53,569 bases of DNA from Saprospiraceae bacterium (GTDB taxonomy: Bacteria > Bacteroidota > Bacteroidia > Chitinophagales > Saprospiraceae), in assembly GCA_022844565.1 (NCBI GenBank), contig JALHLK010000037.1, positions 1-53,569 of the forward strand, in the 5' to 3' direction. Both the position numbers and the translations under genes were made by a program. The first letter of the stretch is position 1. Each line of letters starts with the position of its first letter. Under the pieces are notes generated by a model. That model did no database searches and had not been told where the DNA came from. It saw only the letters and a list, made by a program, of their open reading frames with translations. This document shows, one piece after another, positions 18,531 to 26,203 of the stretch.

Positions 18531-18552
18531 TTTTGATAAATTTTTATCAAAA
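18531..18552. repeat. Perfect palindrome closing array 2
   Basis: A 10-bp stem with a 2-nt loop (TTTTGATAAA, TT, TTTATCAAAA) at the same place and with the same geometry as the palindrome after array 1, but of unrelated sequence. It is followed by a near-perfect tandem duplication of about 28 bp (18546-18602, containing ATTGCTACGCATCATTCGGT) and then a run of GCATTATT repeats (about 18640-18675). Confidence 0.85.
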
Positions 18553-18678
18553 TTGCTACGCATCATTCGGTCATATCAAAATTGCTACGCATCATTCGGT
18601 CATCTCGCATTCAATCATTCAAGCATTGTCGCATTGTCGCATTATTGCATTATTGCATTATTGCATTATTGCATTAAA

Positions 18679-21600
18679 TCAAACCATTTGCTCCTTTACA
18701 AAATTACACCATTTACAATCTTTCTCTCCACATCCTTTATCAAATTGGTGGGTCTTTATTTTGTGATAAACTTCTGTGATCTCGTCTTTTACGATTTCTT
18801 TATAATCTTCATTTTGATCTACGACTTTTATTGGAGAATCAGGTTTGGTCAAAAATTGGAAAATACTTTTGACGGGATAATTTTTATAAATACTATCTTG
18901 CTCGAGGAGAATTTGATAAAAAATGCCTTGTCTTCGGCTTTTACCCATACCTTTTTCATCTTTTGGCAATGAAAAATCATCGGTTTTTAAAGCGCCCGTC
19001 TTATAATCTATTACGTCAATATGTTGGTCATAGATATCAAGTCTATCAATCAAACCTGAGATTGGTACTTCACCGACCATGCCTTTTAGTTCTAGTTCTG
19101 TTTTAAATGCTTTGACGATACCAAAGTTTGGAACATAAGTAGCATAAAAATATTTGAACACATTAAGTCCAGCTTCCAAATGGTTTTCATATTCTATTTG
19201 GGTAAAATGTGATCGATACCTCACCATATATTCTTCAAAAAGTTCGGTAAGCTTGACAAGGGATGGTGGTTTGAGTTCGGGATCTTTATTGAGCAACAGG
19301 ATATATTTTTCGAGGGCATTGTGTATTGCGTTTCCAAAACCCGTAGTAGCTTGTCTTGCTTGAGGTACTCGTAAGATATTTTCAAAATAATATTCAAAAG
19401 GACATCTGAGGTATTTGGTTACCCCCGTCACATTGAGTACAAGGTTTTCTGTCACTTGATCTATCAAATCATGGTCTATCAAGGTAATCTCGCCTTTTTC
19501 ATACCTTAATATCGTGGCAGTGTAATGGAGTACAGCCTCTTCATCTAATGTTTGGATGGGTATCTTATCAGCTTTAAATCCCAGCTCCGTCACAAAGAGA
19601 TGTAGTGGAACCTCTTTTTGTTTTTCATCAGTCCGGGAGTACATCATATACACATTATTTTTTGCTCTTGTGAGGGCTACATAGAAAAGTCTTCTATAAT
19701 CCTCTTGTGTATCATCCCGATCTTCATGGAGAATATTTGTTGGGAAAATGACTTTTTGCGAATTGTTTTGATTTACCTTCCAACTATTAGATGAAGTGTT
19801 TAATAAAATGACTTCTTCAAATTCTAATCCTTTAGACCCATGAGCAGTCATAAAGTTGATACCATTATTTTTGTAAATGATGTTATTGGTTTGCAATGGA
19901 ATATTAAAAGAAATCATTTTATCCAATTTACCCAATATTTCTTCAAGGGTAGTATCGGGACGATTGGAGGTTTCATTTTTTATAAAGTCAAAAAAAGTAT
20001 TAATTACACTGAGCCTCCATCCTTTGTTTGCATCCAACAAGATATCATTATACAATCCTGTCTTATGAAGTACAACTTCAAAAAATGTTTGTAAAGTATG
20101 ATTGTTGTAATCAATAAAAAGCTCTTCCAATGTTTCTGAAGTCTTCAGTATTGATTTTGCGTTTTTTATCCCAACTTTATTTAGAAAGGATTCATTAGCT
20201 ATGATCTCTCTCCAAAAGGTTTGTTCCCGTTCTTCTCTTGGCATTTTCCCAACATAGAATGCGAGCTTTGATAAGTCTAAAGAGCTATTTTTCCAAAAAT
20301 CATAATGTAGTATTTCAAACAATGCCTTATCCATTGAAAGTGGAAAAGACATTTCTTTTACAAAATATTTGAGAAGTGATACAATGCGCGTTATCTCTTT
20401 TAGAGGTAAAATGTTGACTCTGCGCTTTATACTAACAGGGACATTTTCATAACTTAAAAATTTAATGATGTCTTCTGCCTCTTTGTGTTTTTGATAGATG
20501 ACAGCGATTTCATTATACGGCACCCCATTATCGTGTATTCTTTTTATTAAATCTACTACCCCAAAATCATGATTAGTAGGATTGGCAAAGGCTAGAAGTT
20601 GGGGTTCACTTCCTTTACCATAGTCATCTTTTCGAGATTCTATGAGTGTTTTATCGAGCCCCGTGATTAGATTTGTCAATCGTTGTTGGTTGTGGTCTAC
20701 CAATAGTTTTGCACTATCTAATATACCTTGATAAGAGCGATAATTATTCTTTAATACGACAATTTTTGGATTGAATCGATCTTTAAACTCAATGATATTG
20801 TTGAGATTAGCTCCTTGAAATCGGAAGATAGACTGATCATCATCACCGACTACAAAAATGTTTGGTTGATCATCAAAATCATTTTGAACCAAAGTAAATA
20901 AAAGGTCATTTTGTGTTCCGTTGGTATCTTGATATTCATCAGCTAACACAAATTGAAACTTCTCTTGATACCTCAACTTAAGATTTTCTTGTGCTTTTAA
21001 AGCATTCAGCACAAATATTATTGAGTCATTGTAATCTATTCGATCCCTTTTCTGCAAGGATTGGTTATATACTTTAAGGTATTCTACACCGTGGGTTACG
21101 AAGGAGAGTTTTTCTATTCTCTTGTCATATTCAGCTACATTGAGTTCGCCCTTTTTACCATTTTTTGTTTTAATTTTATAAACTAATTCTTCTCTCGAGA
21201 TCTCTTTATATTCCTCTATTTTTTGGAGGATCATTTCAGGAGACCATCCTTCCTTTTTCATAGTGTCAAAGAGCGATTGCCATTTGTTTTTATCAAAATA
21301 CATCTCACCGCTCAACCTTTTATTAGGGTGATTTTTGGGTAGGTTGTCCATTAATTCTACCAAGATTTCTGTGATCTCCAAGTCATCAGCATTGTTCAGC
21401 TCTCGGTAATCTGTAAAATATTCAGGATTTTCTCTAATAATCTGATTGCAAAAGGAGTGGTAAGTATAGACTCCCACCTTGTAGGCATCGCTCCCCATAA
21501 AACGGGTAAGGCGCTCTCTCATGGCCGTTACGCCTGCGTCTGTATACGTAAGGCACAAGATATTGGAGGCATCTGCATCTACTTTGTCTAATATATTACA

Positions 21601-21756
21601 CACCCGCACAGCAAGCAATTGTGTCTTACCCGTACCTGGCCCTGCTATGACCATCACAGAACCATAGATCTCATCTACGGCTTCCTTCTGTTGTTGATTT
21701 AATTGATCATAAGCTTTGGTAAACAGCTCATTTTGAGAGGGTAGGATTGATTTCAT
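18679..21756 (-). CDS. UvrD/PcrA-type helicase fused to PD-(D/E)XK nuclease
   Basis: A 1025-residue single-chain helicase-nuclease. SF1A helicase motifs are in order: Q-motif LNQQQKEAV, Walker A AGPGTGKT (38-45), FVLADEYQDTN (Walker B), VVGDDDQSIFRFQGA, NNYRSYQGIL, NFMTAHGSKGLEFEEV and YVALTRAKN. The C-terminal third is a RecB-like nuclease: RCPFEYYF, TGFGNAIHNALEKY and IDVIDYKTGALK (catalytic DxK). Cysteines at RCPF and in CGEKDCKWC form the spacing of an AddB/Cas4-type 4Fe-4S site. It probably processes DNA ends in recombination repair. It stands alone on the minus strand downstream of the SARP-type operon. Confidence 0.93.
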   Translation of the reverse strand: MKSILPSQNELFTKAYDQLNQQQKEAVDEIYGSVMVIAGPGTGKTQLLAVRVCNILDKVDADASNILCLTYTDAGVTAMRERLTRFMGSDAYKVGVYTYHSFCNQIIRENPEYFTDYRELNNADDLEITEILVELMDNLPKNHPNKRLSGEMYFDKNKWQSLFDTMKKEGWSPEMILQKIEEYKEISREELVYKIKTKNGKKGELNVAEYDKRIEKLSFVTHGVEYLKVYNQSLQKRDRIDYNDSIIFVLNALKAQENLKLRYQEKFQFVLADEYQDTNGTQNDLLFTLVQNDFDDQPNIFVVGDDDQSIFRFQGANLNNIIEFKDRFNPKIVVLKNNYRSYQGILDSAKLLVDHNQQRLTNLITGLDKTLIESRKDDYGKGSEPQLLAFANPTNHDFGVVDLIKRIHDNGVPYNEIAVIYQKHKEAEDIIKFLSYENVPVSIKRRVNILPLKEITRIVSLLKYFVKEMSFPLSMDKALFEILHYDFWKNSSLDLSKLAFYVGKMPREEREQTFWREIIANESFLNKVGIKNAKSILKTSETLEELFIDYNNHTLQTFFEVVLHKTGLYNDILLDANKGWRLSVINTFFDFIKNETSNRPDTTLEEILGKLDKMISFNIPLQTNNIIYKNNGINFMTAHGSKGLEFEEVILLNTSSNSWKVNQNNSQKVIFPTNILHEDRDDTQEDYRRLFYVALTRAKNNVYMMYSRTDEKQKEVPLHLFVTELGFKADKIPIQTLDEEAVLHYTATILRYEKGEITLIDHDLIDQVTENLVLNVTGVTKYLRCPFEYYFENILRVPQARQATTGFGNAIHNALEKYILLLNKDPELKPPSLVKLTELFEEYMVRYRSHFTQIEYENHLEAGLNVFKYFYATYVPNFGIVKAFKTELELKGMVGEVPISGLIDRLDIYDQHIDVIDYKTGALKTDDFSLPKDEKGMGKSRRQGIFYQILLEQDSIYKNYPVKSIFQFLTKPDSPIKVVDQNEDYKEIVKDEITEVYHKIKTHQFDKGCGEKDCKWCNFVKEQMV

Positions 21757-21866
21757 AGTTAAATTCCTGTTAATAAAATATTCTTAATGCAACATATTTT
21801 GCCCATTGGTCGTATATACAATATCAACAATAAACATATGCAATTTTTAAAAATCGAAGATAAATA

Positions 21867-21904
21867 AAAAAAGATGATCCAATAAAAATATCGAATCATC
21901 TTTT
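21867..21904. terminator. AT-rich bidirectional hairpin
   Basis: AAAAGATGAT pairs with ATCATCTTTT across a 19-nt AT-rich loop, with A-runs on one side and a T-run on the other. It could end transcription in either direction. Confidence 0.5.
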
Positions 21905-21933
21905 GTAAAGAGGTAAATAGATCAGCAAGCGAG

Positions 21934-21972
21934 GACCGCTCCGATTCCAGGAATCGTCGAGCGGTCTTTTTT
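21934..21972 (+). terminator. Strong rho-independent terminator on the plus strand
   Basis: The stem GACCGCTC/GAGCGGTC is extended inward by CGATTCC/GGAATCG with a one-base loop and a small bulge, followed by six T. No plus-strand gene stands in front of it, so it may end an unseen small RNA or antisense transcript. Confidence 0.75.
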
Positions 21973-22146
21973 ATTATTGCAAATCTATAAATTATTTTAA
22001 ACATTTACAAATATTTTCAGCCCTTATCTAATTCTCTAGTCTTAAACTAAGGGTCTTTGGTCTTAAGCTGGTGAATTGCTGAATTAGCGTTTGGCTGTTG
22101 GTCTCCCGCTCAGGGCGGATTTCGCTTCGCTTATTTTGCTTAGTAA

Positions 22147-22270
22147 GGAATTACCCATTGAACCCAATGCCCATTGCGGCTTTAGCCAATTGACCATTGA
22201 AATCATTGCCCTTTTGCCCCGTGGGGAATTGCCCATTGAAATCATTGCCTCATTGGTCTTTAGCACTTTG
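22147..22270. repeat. ATTGCC/CATTGAA-rich repeat block, copy 2
   Basis: Second copy of the block at 14650-14765 with the same word order: ACCCATTGAA, then GCGGCTTTAGCCAATTG, then GGGAATTGCCCATTGAA, then ATCATTGCCTC, then GGTCTTTAGC. It is followed by CATTCAATCATTCAAGCATT, which also occurs after array 2 near 18610. Confidence 0.75.
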
Positions 22271-22315
22271 ATTATTTGGATTTCACATTCAATCATTCAA
22301 GCATTCAATCATTTG

Positions 22316-23113
22316 TTACTCCGACCTTACAATCTCCTCATACAATTTCCTCGTTTCGGGTAAAGGTTTGAGAGCCATCTCTTCCCAAAGTACCTTTTCG
22401 CATACTTTATAGGTTTTAATAGCCATTGGTCTATTGCCTCTTGAAAAGAAAGCGGCCATTTGTATCCTGTAGGCATCTTCCCAAGCAACATCTACTAGTA
22501 GTGCTTCTTGACAAATCTGGATACTTTCTGCAGGATTACGACTCAATAACAACTCAGCCAATGATATACTTGCATTAAGAAACATTAATTGTAAGCGTTC
22601 TCGCTCATCAGATGACCAATCTTCAAATATTCTATCTGGTAAAAACTGCCCCTTATGAAGCAACATAGCCTCTTGATAAGCACGGATAGCTAACGTACTG
22701 TTGTCATGTATATTTTTGTTTGCAAGGGATATCAATGCTTCGAAAGCCACAGAGTCAATCCAAATATTTTCAGTAGTTAACCGATAGGTATGGCCTATTC
22801 TTTCGATATAAGTAGGGTCAGTATGAGATTTGCGTTTTGGCTCCAATGCTTTATTAATCCCATGCAAAGCAACTTTGAAGCCTTGATCATCCATCTCATC
22901 TTCCCAAAGTCTATCCATAATTTGTTCTTTATGCATGGCTTTACGATTTCTTGCCATCAACATAAATTGCAAAAGTTGGACGGATTTATCTCTCTTCCAT
23001 TCTTTGGCTGGTACTTTTTCACCATTGACAAATACTTCAAAGTTGCCCAAAGTCAGGATGACTAAAGCGGCATTTTCTCTTCGTTGCAATATGTCGTCAA
23101 TGGCAGTGGACAA
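22316..23113 (-). CDS. SARP/BTAD-type transcriptional regulator
   Basis: A 265-residue regulator with the SARP architecture. An OmpR-like winged helix lies at about residues 20-105 (LGNFEVFVNGEKVPAKEWKR, KSVQLLQFMLMARNRKAMHK, IMDRLWEDEMDDQGFKVALH). A bacterial transcriptional activator (BTAD) helical repeat domain follows at about 112-262 (IWIDSVAFEALI, GQFLPDRIFEDWSSDERERL, AAFFSRGNRPMAIKTYKVCEKVLWEEM). There is no NB-ARC or TPR extension. It starts 5 bp after the stop of a phasin-like gene and so is the second gene of a two-gene unit. Its targets are unknown. Confidence 0.88.
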   Translation of the reverse strand: MSTAIDDILQRRENAALVILTLGNFEVFVNGEKVPAKEWKRDKSVQLLQFMLMARNRKAMHKEQIMDRLWEDEMDDQGFKVALHGINKALEPKRKSHTDPTYIERIGHTYRLTTENIWIDSVAFEALISLANKNIHDNSTLAIRAYQEAMLLHKGQFLPDRIFEDWSSDERERLQLMFLNASISLAELLLSRNPAESIQICQEALLVDVAWEDAYRIQMAAFFSRGNRPMAIKTYKVCEKVLWEEMALKPLPETRKLYEEIVRSE

Positions 23114-23118
23114 TTTAT

Positions 23119-23640
23119 TTACTTTTTACTTTTAGCGGGAGGTGATAAAGAGTCAAGTTTTTTTTGGATCATATCCATTTGATGCGTCAAGTGATCCAAT
23201 TTTTCAATAATTTCTGATTTTGAAGTATTGGGTCCAATCGTATCCTCTATTTTTTGACCTACTAGATCAGATATTTGATGGAACTGTTCTTGAATTTGTT
23301 CTTGAAAATGTGCAGCTTGTTTCTTAGGATCTTTGATAGAATCCATAACTAGTTTGGGAGTGGCTGTTGCCATTTTTTTCCAAAAGTCAAAACTTTTCGA
23401 CAATATTCCTTTTTGCTCAGACTCGGGCTTATCTTCTACTGCTTTCATAGTCATAGAAGTCAACTTGTTTTGAACAAAATCTTGAGCGTCTTCAAAATTG
23501 GAGAACCTAGTCTCATCGCCCGATTGGACGTGTCGAATATTTCCCCTCCATTCTATTTGAGGTTCGCCTTCCTCTGTTTCAAAGATCTTTTGAGACAATC
23601 TTAATACAAAGGATGCTGTTTCTTCATTTTTATTTGCCAT
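23119..23640 (-). CDS. Phasin-like coiled-coil protein of unknown function
   Basis: A 173-residue soluble protein. The N-terminal part (about 8-58) is a compact beta/alpha segment ending IEWRGNIRHVQSGDETRFSN. The rest is highly charged and helical, with heptad-like stretches (HFQEQIQEQFHQISDLVGQK, then EIIEKLDHLTHQMDMIQKKL), as in phasins and other granule- or scaffold-binding proteins. I do not recognise a named family with certainty. It is immediately upstream of and nearly joined to the SARP-type regulator, so the two are likely co-expressed and may work together. Confidence 0.55.
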   Translation of the reverse strand: MANKNEETASFVLRLSQKIFETEEGEPQIEWRGNIRHVQSGDETRFSNFEDAQDFVQNKLTSMTMKAVEDKPESEQKGILSKSFDFWKKMATATPKLVMDSIKDPKKQAAHFQEQIQEQFHQISDLVGQKIEDTIGPNTSKSEIIEKLDHLTHQMDMIQKKLDSLSPPAKSKK

Positions 23641-23756
23641 AATAAATTTGATTATTCTTTTGTTGCAATGATAGTTTTAAAATTACTATAAATTTATAAT
23701 TCTTAAAGAAAAAAAGTAGTCTTATCAGAGAAAAGGTAAATTTTTCAATTTTGCTT

Positions 23757-23936
23757 TTAACCCAGATTAAGCATTAGACTTTATTCGAAAGGAAATTTGG
23801 CAAAATAGTAGTGAAGCACGGAAATTTTCACCCGCAGGTGCAGCCTTAGCTGCATAGAGGACGGAAAATTGAGTACTGAAACTAATATGAAGCATAATTT
23901 TCTTGAAGTTCATTTCTAATGCTTAATCTGGGTTAA
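23757..23936. mobile_element. MITE-like element with perfect 18-bp inverted ends and TTAA flanks
   Basis: A 172-bp element (23761-23932) bounded by CCCAGATTAAGCATTAGA and its exact complement, each flanked by TTAA (23757-23760 and 23933-23936), consistent with a TTAA target duplication. It has no coding capacity. The interior holds smaller palindromic pieces, such as GGTGCAGCCTTAGCTGCA. It sits between the phasin-like gene and the DUF2975 gene. Confidence 0.85.
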
Positions 23937-24117
23937 ACATTCTTACTGGTTCATATCCAGATTTGAGAGATCAAAAATGTAAAAAAAGATACCTTAATAG
24001 ATGAGTTCATCTGAAAAGATCAAAGTTAAATTAAATCACAATTACATAAAAATAAGACTTTTTTGTTCCCTTTTGATGTTTAAAAATAAAATAATTTGTT
24101 AAAATAATAAATATTTA

Positions 24118-24147
24118 TTGATTATCAATATATTTTTATTATATTTG
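24118..24147 (+). promoter_or_regulatory. Probable promoter of the DUF2975/HTH pair
   Basis: A TATATTTG (24140-24147) matches the Bacteroidota -7 element, with TTG at 24118-24120 upstream (19 bp between them). The ATG follows 28 bp after the box. Based on consensus only. Confidence 0.5.
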
Positions 24148-24174
24148 CATCGTTAATTAAAATTATAATAAAAT

Positions 24175-24723
24175 ATGGGAATTAGTAGTCGTCAAGTTTT
24201 AAAAGTTTTGGAAGTTATTTCGTGGATCATTTTTCTTGGGCTCTGTGTCGATGCAGGAGGTACAATTTTTAATGCCGCTTACATCCATTTTCTTAATCCT
24301 GAGGCCGCAAAATCATCTTGGCAGGGGGTAGATTTTTTTGACCTCTATAATTTTGATAAAGGGCAATTTATGGTAGTTGTTTTATTGATGAGCATTGTGT
24401 TGATATTAAAAACGATCATGTTTTATTTAATCGTGAGAATATTTCTTAATAAAACGCTCAACCTCACTCACCCGTTTAATAATGAAATTAGAAAGTTCAT
24501 TTCAATGCTGGCCTATTTGGCAATAGCTATTGGCTTTTTTTCAAACTATGGATTGGATTATTCCACGTGGTTGGAGGGCAAAGGTATTCTTATGCCAGAT
24601 AAAACAAAGTTACCTTTTTCAGGTGGTGATGTTTGGTTTTTTATGTCTGTGATACTATTTGTGATTGCACACATTTTTAAAAGAGGTATAGAATTACAAG
24701 AAGAAAGTGAATTAACAATTTAG
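24175..24723 (+). CDS. DUF2975 family membrane protein
   Basis: A 182-residue protein with four predicted membrane helices (about 12-32, 61-85, 106-125 and 152-172). The layout is that of DUF2975: a first helix followed by a soluble loop, two central helices joined by NKTLNLTHPFNNEIRKFI, and a last helix followed by KRGIELQEESELTI. Members are usually encoded directly before a small Cro/C1-type HTH protein, as here, where the next ATG lies 3 bp after the stop. They may form a membrane-linked regulatory pair; the signal and the targets are unknown. Confidence 0.88.
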   Translation: MGISSRQVLKVLEVISWIIFLGLCVDAGGTIFNAAYIHFLNPEAAKSSWQGVDFFDLYNFDKGQFMVVVLLMSIVLILKTIMFYLIVRIFLNKTLNLTHPFNNEIRKFISMLAYLAIAIGFFSNYGLDYSTWLEGKGILMPDKTKLPFSGGDVWFFMSVILFVIAHIFKRGIELQEESELTI

Positions 24724-24726
24724 GAT

Positions 24727-24936
24727 ATGGCAATAATAGTAAATTTAGATGTGATGATGGCCAAAAGGAAAATGTCATTAAATGAACTGTCCGACAAAGT
24801 TGATTTAACACTTTCTAACCTATCTATTTTAAAAACCGGTAAAGCGAAAGCTATCCGTTTTAGTACACTAGAAGCAATATGTAAGGTGCTGGAATGCCAG
24901 CCAGGGGACATCTTGGAATTTAGGCCGGATAAATAA
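24727..24936 (+). CDS. Small Cro/C1-type HTH regulator (YozG-like)
   Basis: A 69-residue protein that is essentially one HTH_3/HTH_26 domain: MAKRKMSLNELSDKVDLTLS, NLSILKTGKAKAIRFSTLEA and ICKVLECQPGDILEF. It starts 3 bp after the DUF2975 stop and is surely co-translated. In the family these tiny regulators are paired with DUF2975 membrane proteins and are thought to control the pair or a nearby transport function. No effector domain is present. Confidence 0.92.
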   Translation: MAIIVNLDVMMAKRKMSLNELSDKVDLTLSNLSILKTGKAKAIRFSTLEAICKVLECQPGDILEFRPDK

Positions 24937-25009
24937 AATACCCCTACAATTATCACTAATTTTCTTGTAGTTAGTAGCTAATTTACATACGATAGCCAGT
25001 TTTTAAGCA

Positions 25010-25234
25010 CTAGTGCTCCGTCCAAATAAAGATCTTATTTAAATGTTGTTCTTTTTCCAAATCTCTGCGTTAAAAAATTCTCAGCGTAGCGGTGCTATTG
25101 TAGTAGTAGCTGTGTCACGGAGGCCACAGTTCCGTGCTAAAATCGTTTGCGACGATTTCTTAACTCACTTCATCTTGATATTTGAAAAAATTACTTCCAT
25201 TATAATTTAAGTCTTAATCTAGGCAGAGCACTAG
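25010..25234. mobile_element. MITE-like element A, copy 1 (CTAG-flanked)
   Basis: A 217-bp non-coding element from TGCTCCGTC at 25014 to GGCAGAGCA at 25230, flanked on both sides by CTAG. The interior contains two hairpins: CACGGA...TCCGTG near 25115 and AATCGT...ACGATT near 25142. A close copy in the opposite orientation is present at 53238-53460, so this is a repeat family and not a chance palindrome. Confidence 0.88.
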
Positions 25235-25395
25235 TGCTCCGTCTAAATAAAAAATTAAATAATTTGTGGCTCTTTTTGAATATCTCTTCGTTAAAAAGCC
25301 TCGCTGAACTAGCCAGTTCAACTACGTTTTTCGCCTTGATCTATCCAAAAATAACTCACAACTTAATTTAAAAAATTAATTAGACGAAGCACTAG
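25231..25395. mobile_element. MITE-like element B (CTAG-flanked), abutting element A
   Basis: A 157-bp element from TGCTCCGTCTAA at 25235 to TTAGACGAAGCA at 25391, flanked by CTAG. It shares its first CTAG with element A, and the inverted ends are near-identical to element A's. The interior differs from A and holds GAACTAGCCAGTTC, a palindrome. The start of a similar element follows element A again at 53461. Confidence 0.75.
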
Positions 25396-25510
25396 AAATC
25401 TGCATAAAATCTTGTTAAATTTTGACAGAAAGAAAAATAAATTCTTTGTGAAGTGTGATTTTTTGCCCTATACAAAGAATAATTAAATTAAAAATATAAA
25501 AACATAAAAA

Positions 25511-26197
25511 ATGAAATTTTCATTAAAATTTGAAATCAAAAAAATTAGTTTGGTAGTTTTCACCATGCCGATGCTTACCCTTCCGGTATCAAACGATTTG
25601 TCTAATAAAATTTACGAAAAGAAATTAGACACTGAGAATGGTAAAGTTATTTATCGTGACTTGCTTATTGGTAAAGATGACTTCTTTGCATCAAAATGTC
25701 TGATTAAAACAACTGATAAAATAAATTTAATCAGTTTAAGGCAGCAAAAAATGGACATTCACACAGCAGTATTAAAGAACGATATAAAGCAGGTAAAGCA
25801 ATTAATTTTATCCAAAGCTGATATTAATGTCAAAGAATCTATGGGTGGCAGTACACCATTAATCAGTGCTGCAGTATTTGGAAGAACAGAAATTGCCAAA
25901 TTACTTATCAATGCGGGTGCTAAACTTAATATCCAAAATAATGATGGGTCAACAGCACTAACGACAGCCTCCTTTTTTTGCAGATTAGAAATAGTCAAAA
26001 TATTGCTCCATAAAAAAGCAGACAAAACAATCAAAAACAAGTATGGTCAAACAGCACTTGAAACCATACAGGCACCATTTATAGACGCAAAACCAGTGTA
26101 TGACATGTTGGGCAGCGCATTATCTCCTTTAGGGCTTAAACTGGACTATGCACACATTGAAAAAACGAGACCTATCATTGCTAAAATATTGAAATAA
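25511..26197 (+). CDS. Ankyrin repeat protein with N-terminal export-like segment
   Basis: A 228-residue protein with three ankyrin repeats at about residues 81-185 (IHTAVLKNDIKQVKQLILSK, GSTPLISAAVFGRTEIAKLL, GSTALTTASFFCRLEIVKIL, YGQTALETI). The first 30 residues contain a hydrophobic stretch after basic residues (ISLVVFTMPMLTLPVS) that could be a signal peptide. Ankyrin repeats bind proteins; the partner is unknown. The acyltransferase gene starts 6 bp downstream, so the two are co-transcribed, an unusual pairing. Upstream lies an A-rich leader instead of a Shine-Dalgarno site. Confidence 0.85.
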   Translation: MKFSLKFEIKKISLVVFTMPMLTLPVSNDLSNKIYEKKLDTENGKVIYRDLLIGKDDFFASKCLIKTTDKINLISLRQQKMDIHTAVLKNDIKQVKQLILSKADINVKESMGGSTPLISAAVFGRTEIAKLLINAGAKLNIQNNDGSTALTTASFFCRLEIVKILLHKKADKTIKNKYGQTALETIQAPFIDAKPVYDMLGSALSPLGLKLDYAHIEKTRPIIAKILK

Positions 26198-26203
26198 GTC
26201 AGG

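Larger units (their letters stand above)
21757..22146. other. Gap upstream of the helicase with two strong hairpins
   Basis: No gene is supported; a short minus-strand open frame (21759-22004) runs through both hairpins and is rejected. The hairpins are listed separately. The segment 22020-22146 is low-complexity and contains repeated CTTAAACTAAGG/CTTTGGTCTTAAG words. Confidence 0.45.
24937..25510. other. Intergenic stretch filled by two small CTAG-bounded elements
   Basis: About 570 bp with no supported gene. The two mobile-element-like segments within it (25010-25234 and 25231-25395) are listed separately. The last 110 bp form an AT-rich leader to the ankyrin gene. Confidence 0.6.

Noticed and set aside
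18640-18678. GCATTATT tandem run as a replication or partition iteron
   Set aside because: It is short, simple-sequence and AT-rich, and no replication gene is near; slippage is enough to explain it.
21759-22004. Possible 81-residue minus-strand protein upstream of the helicase
   Set aside because: It runs through two strong hairpins including a rho-independent terminator and shows no family features.
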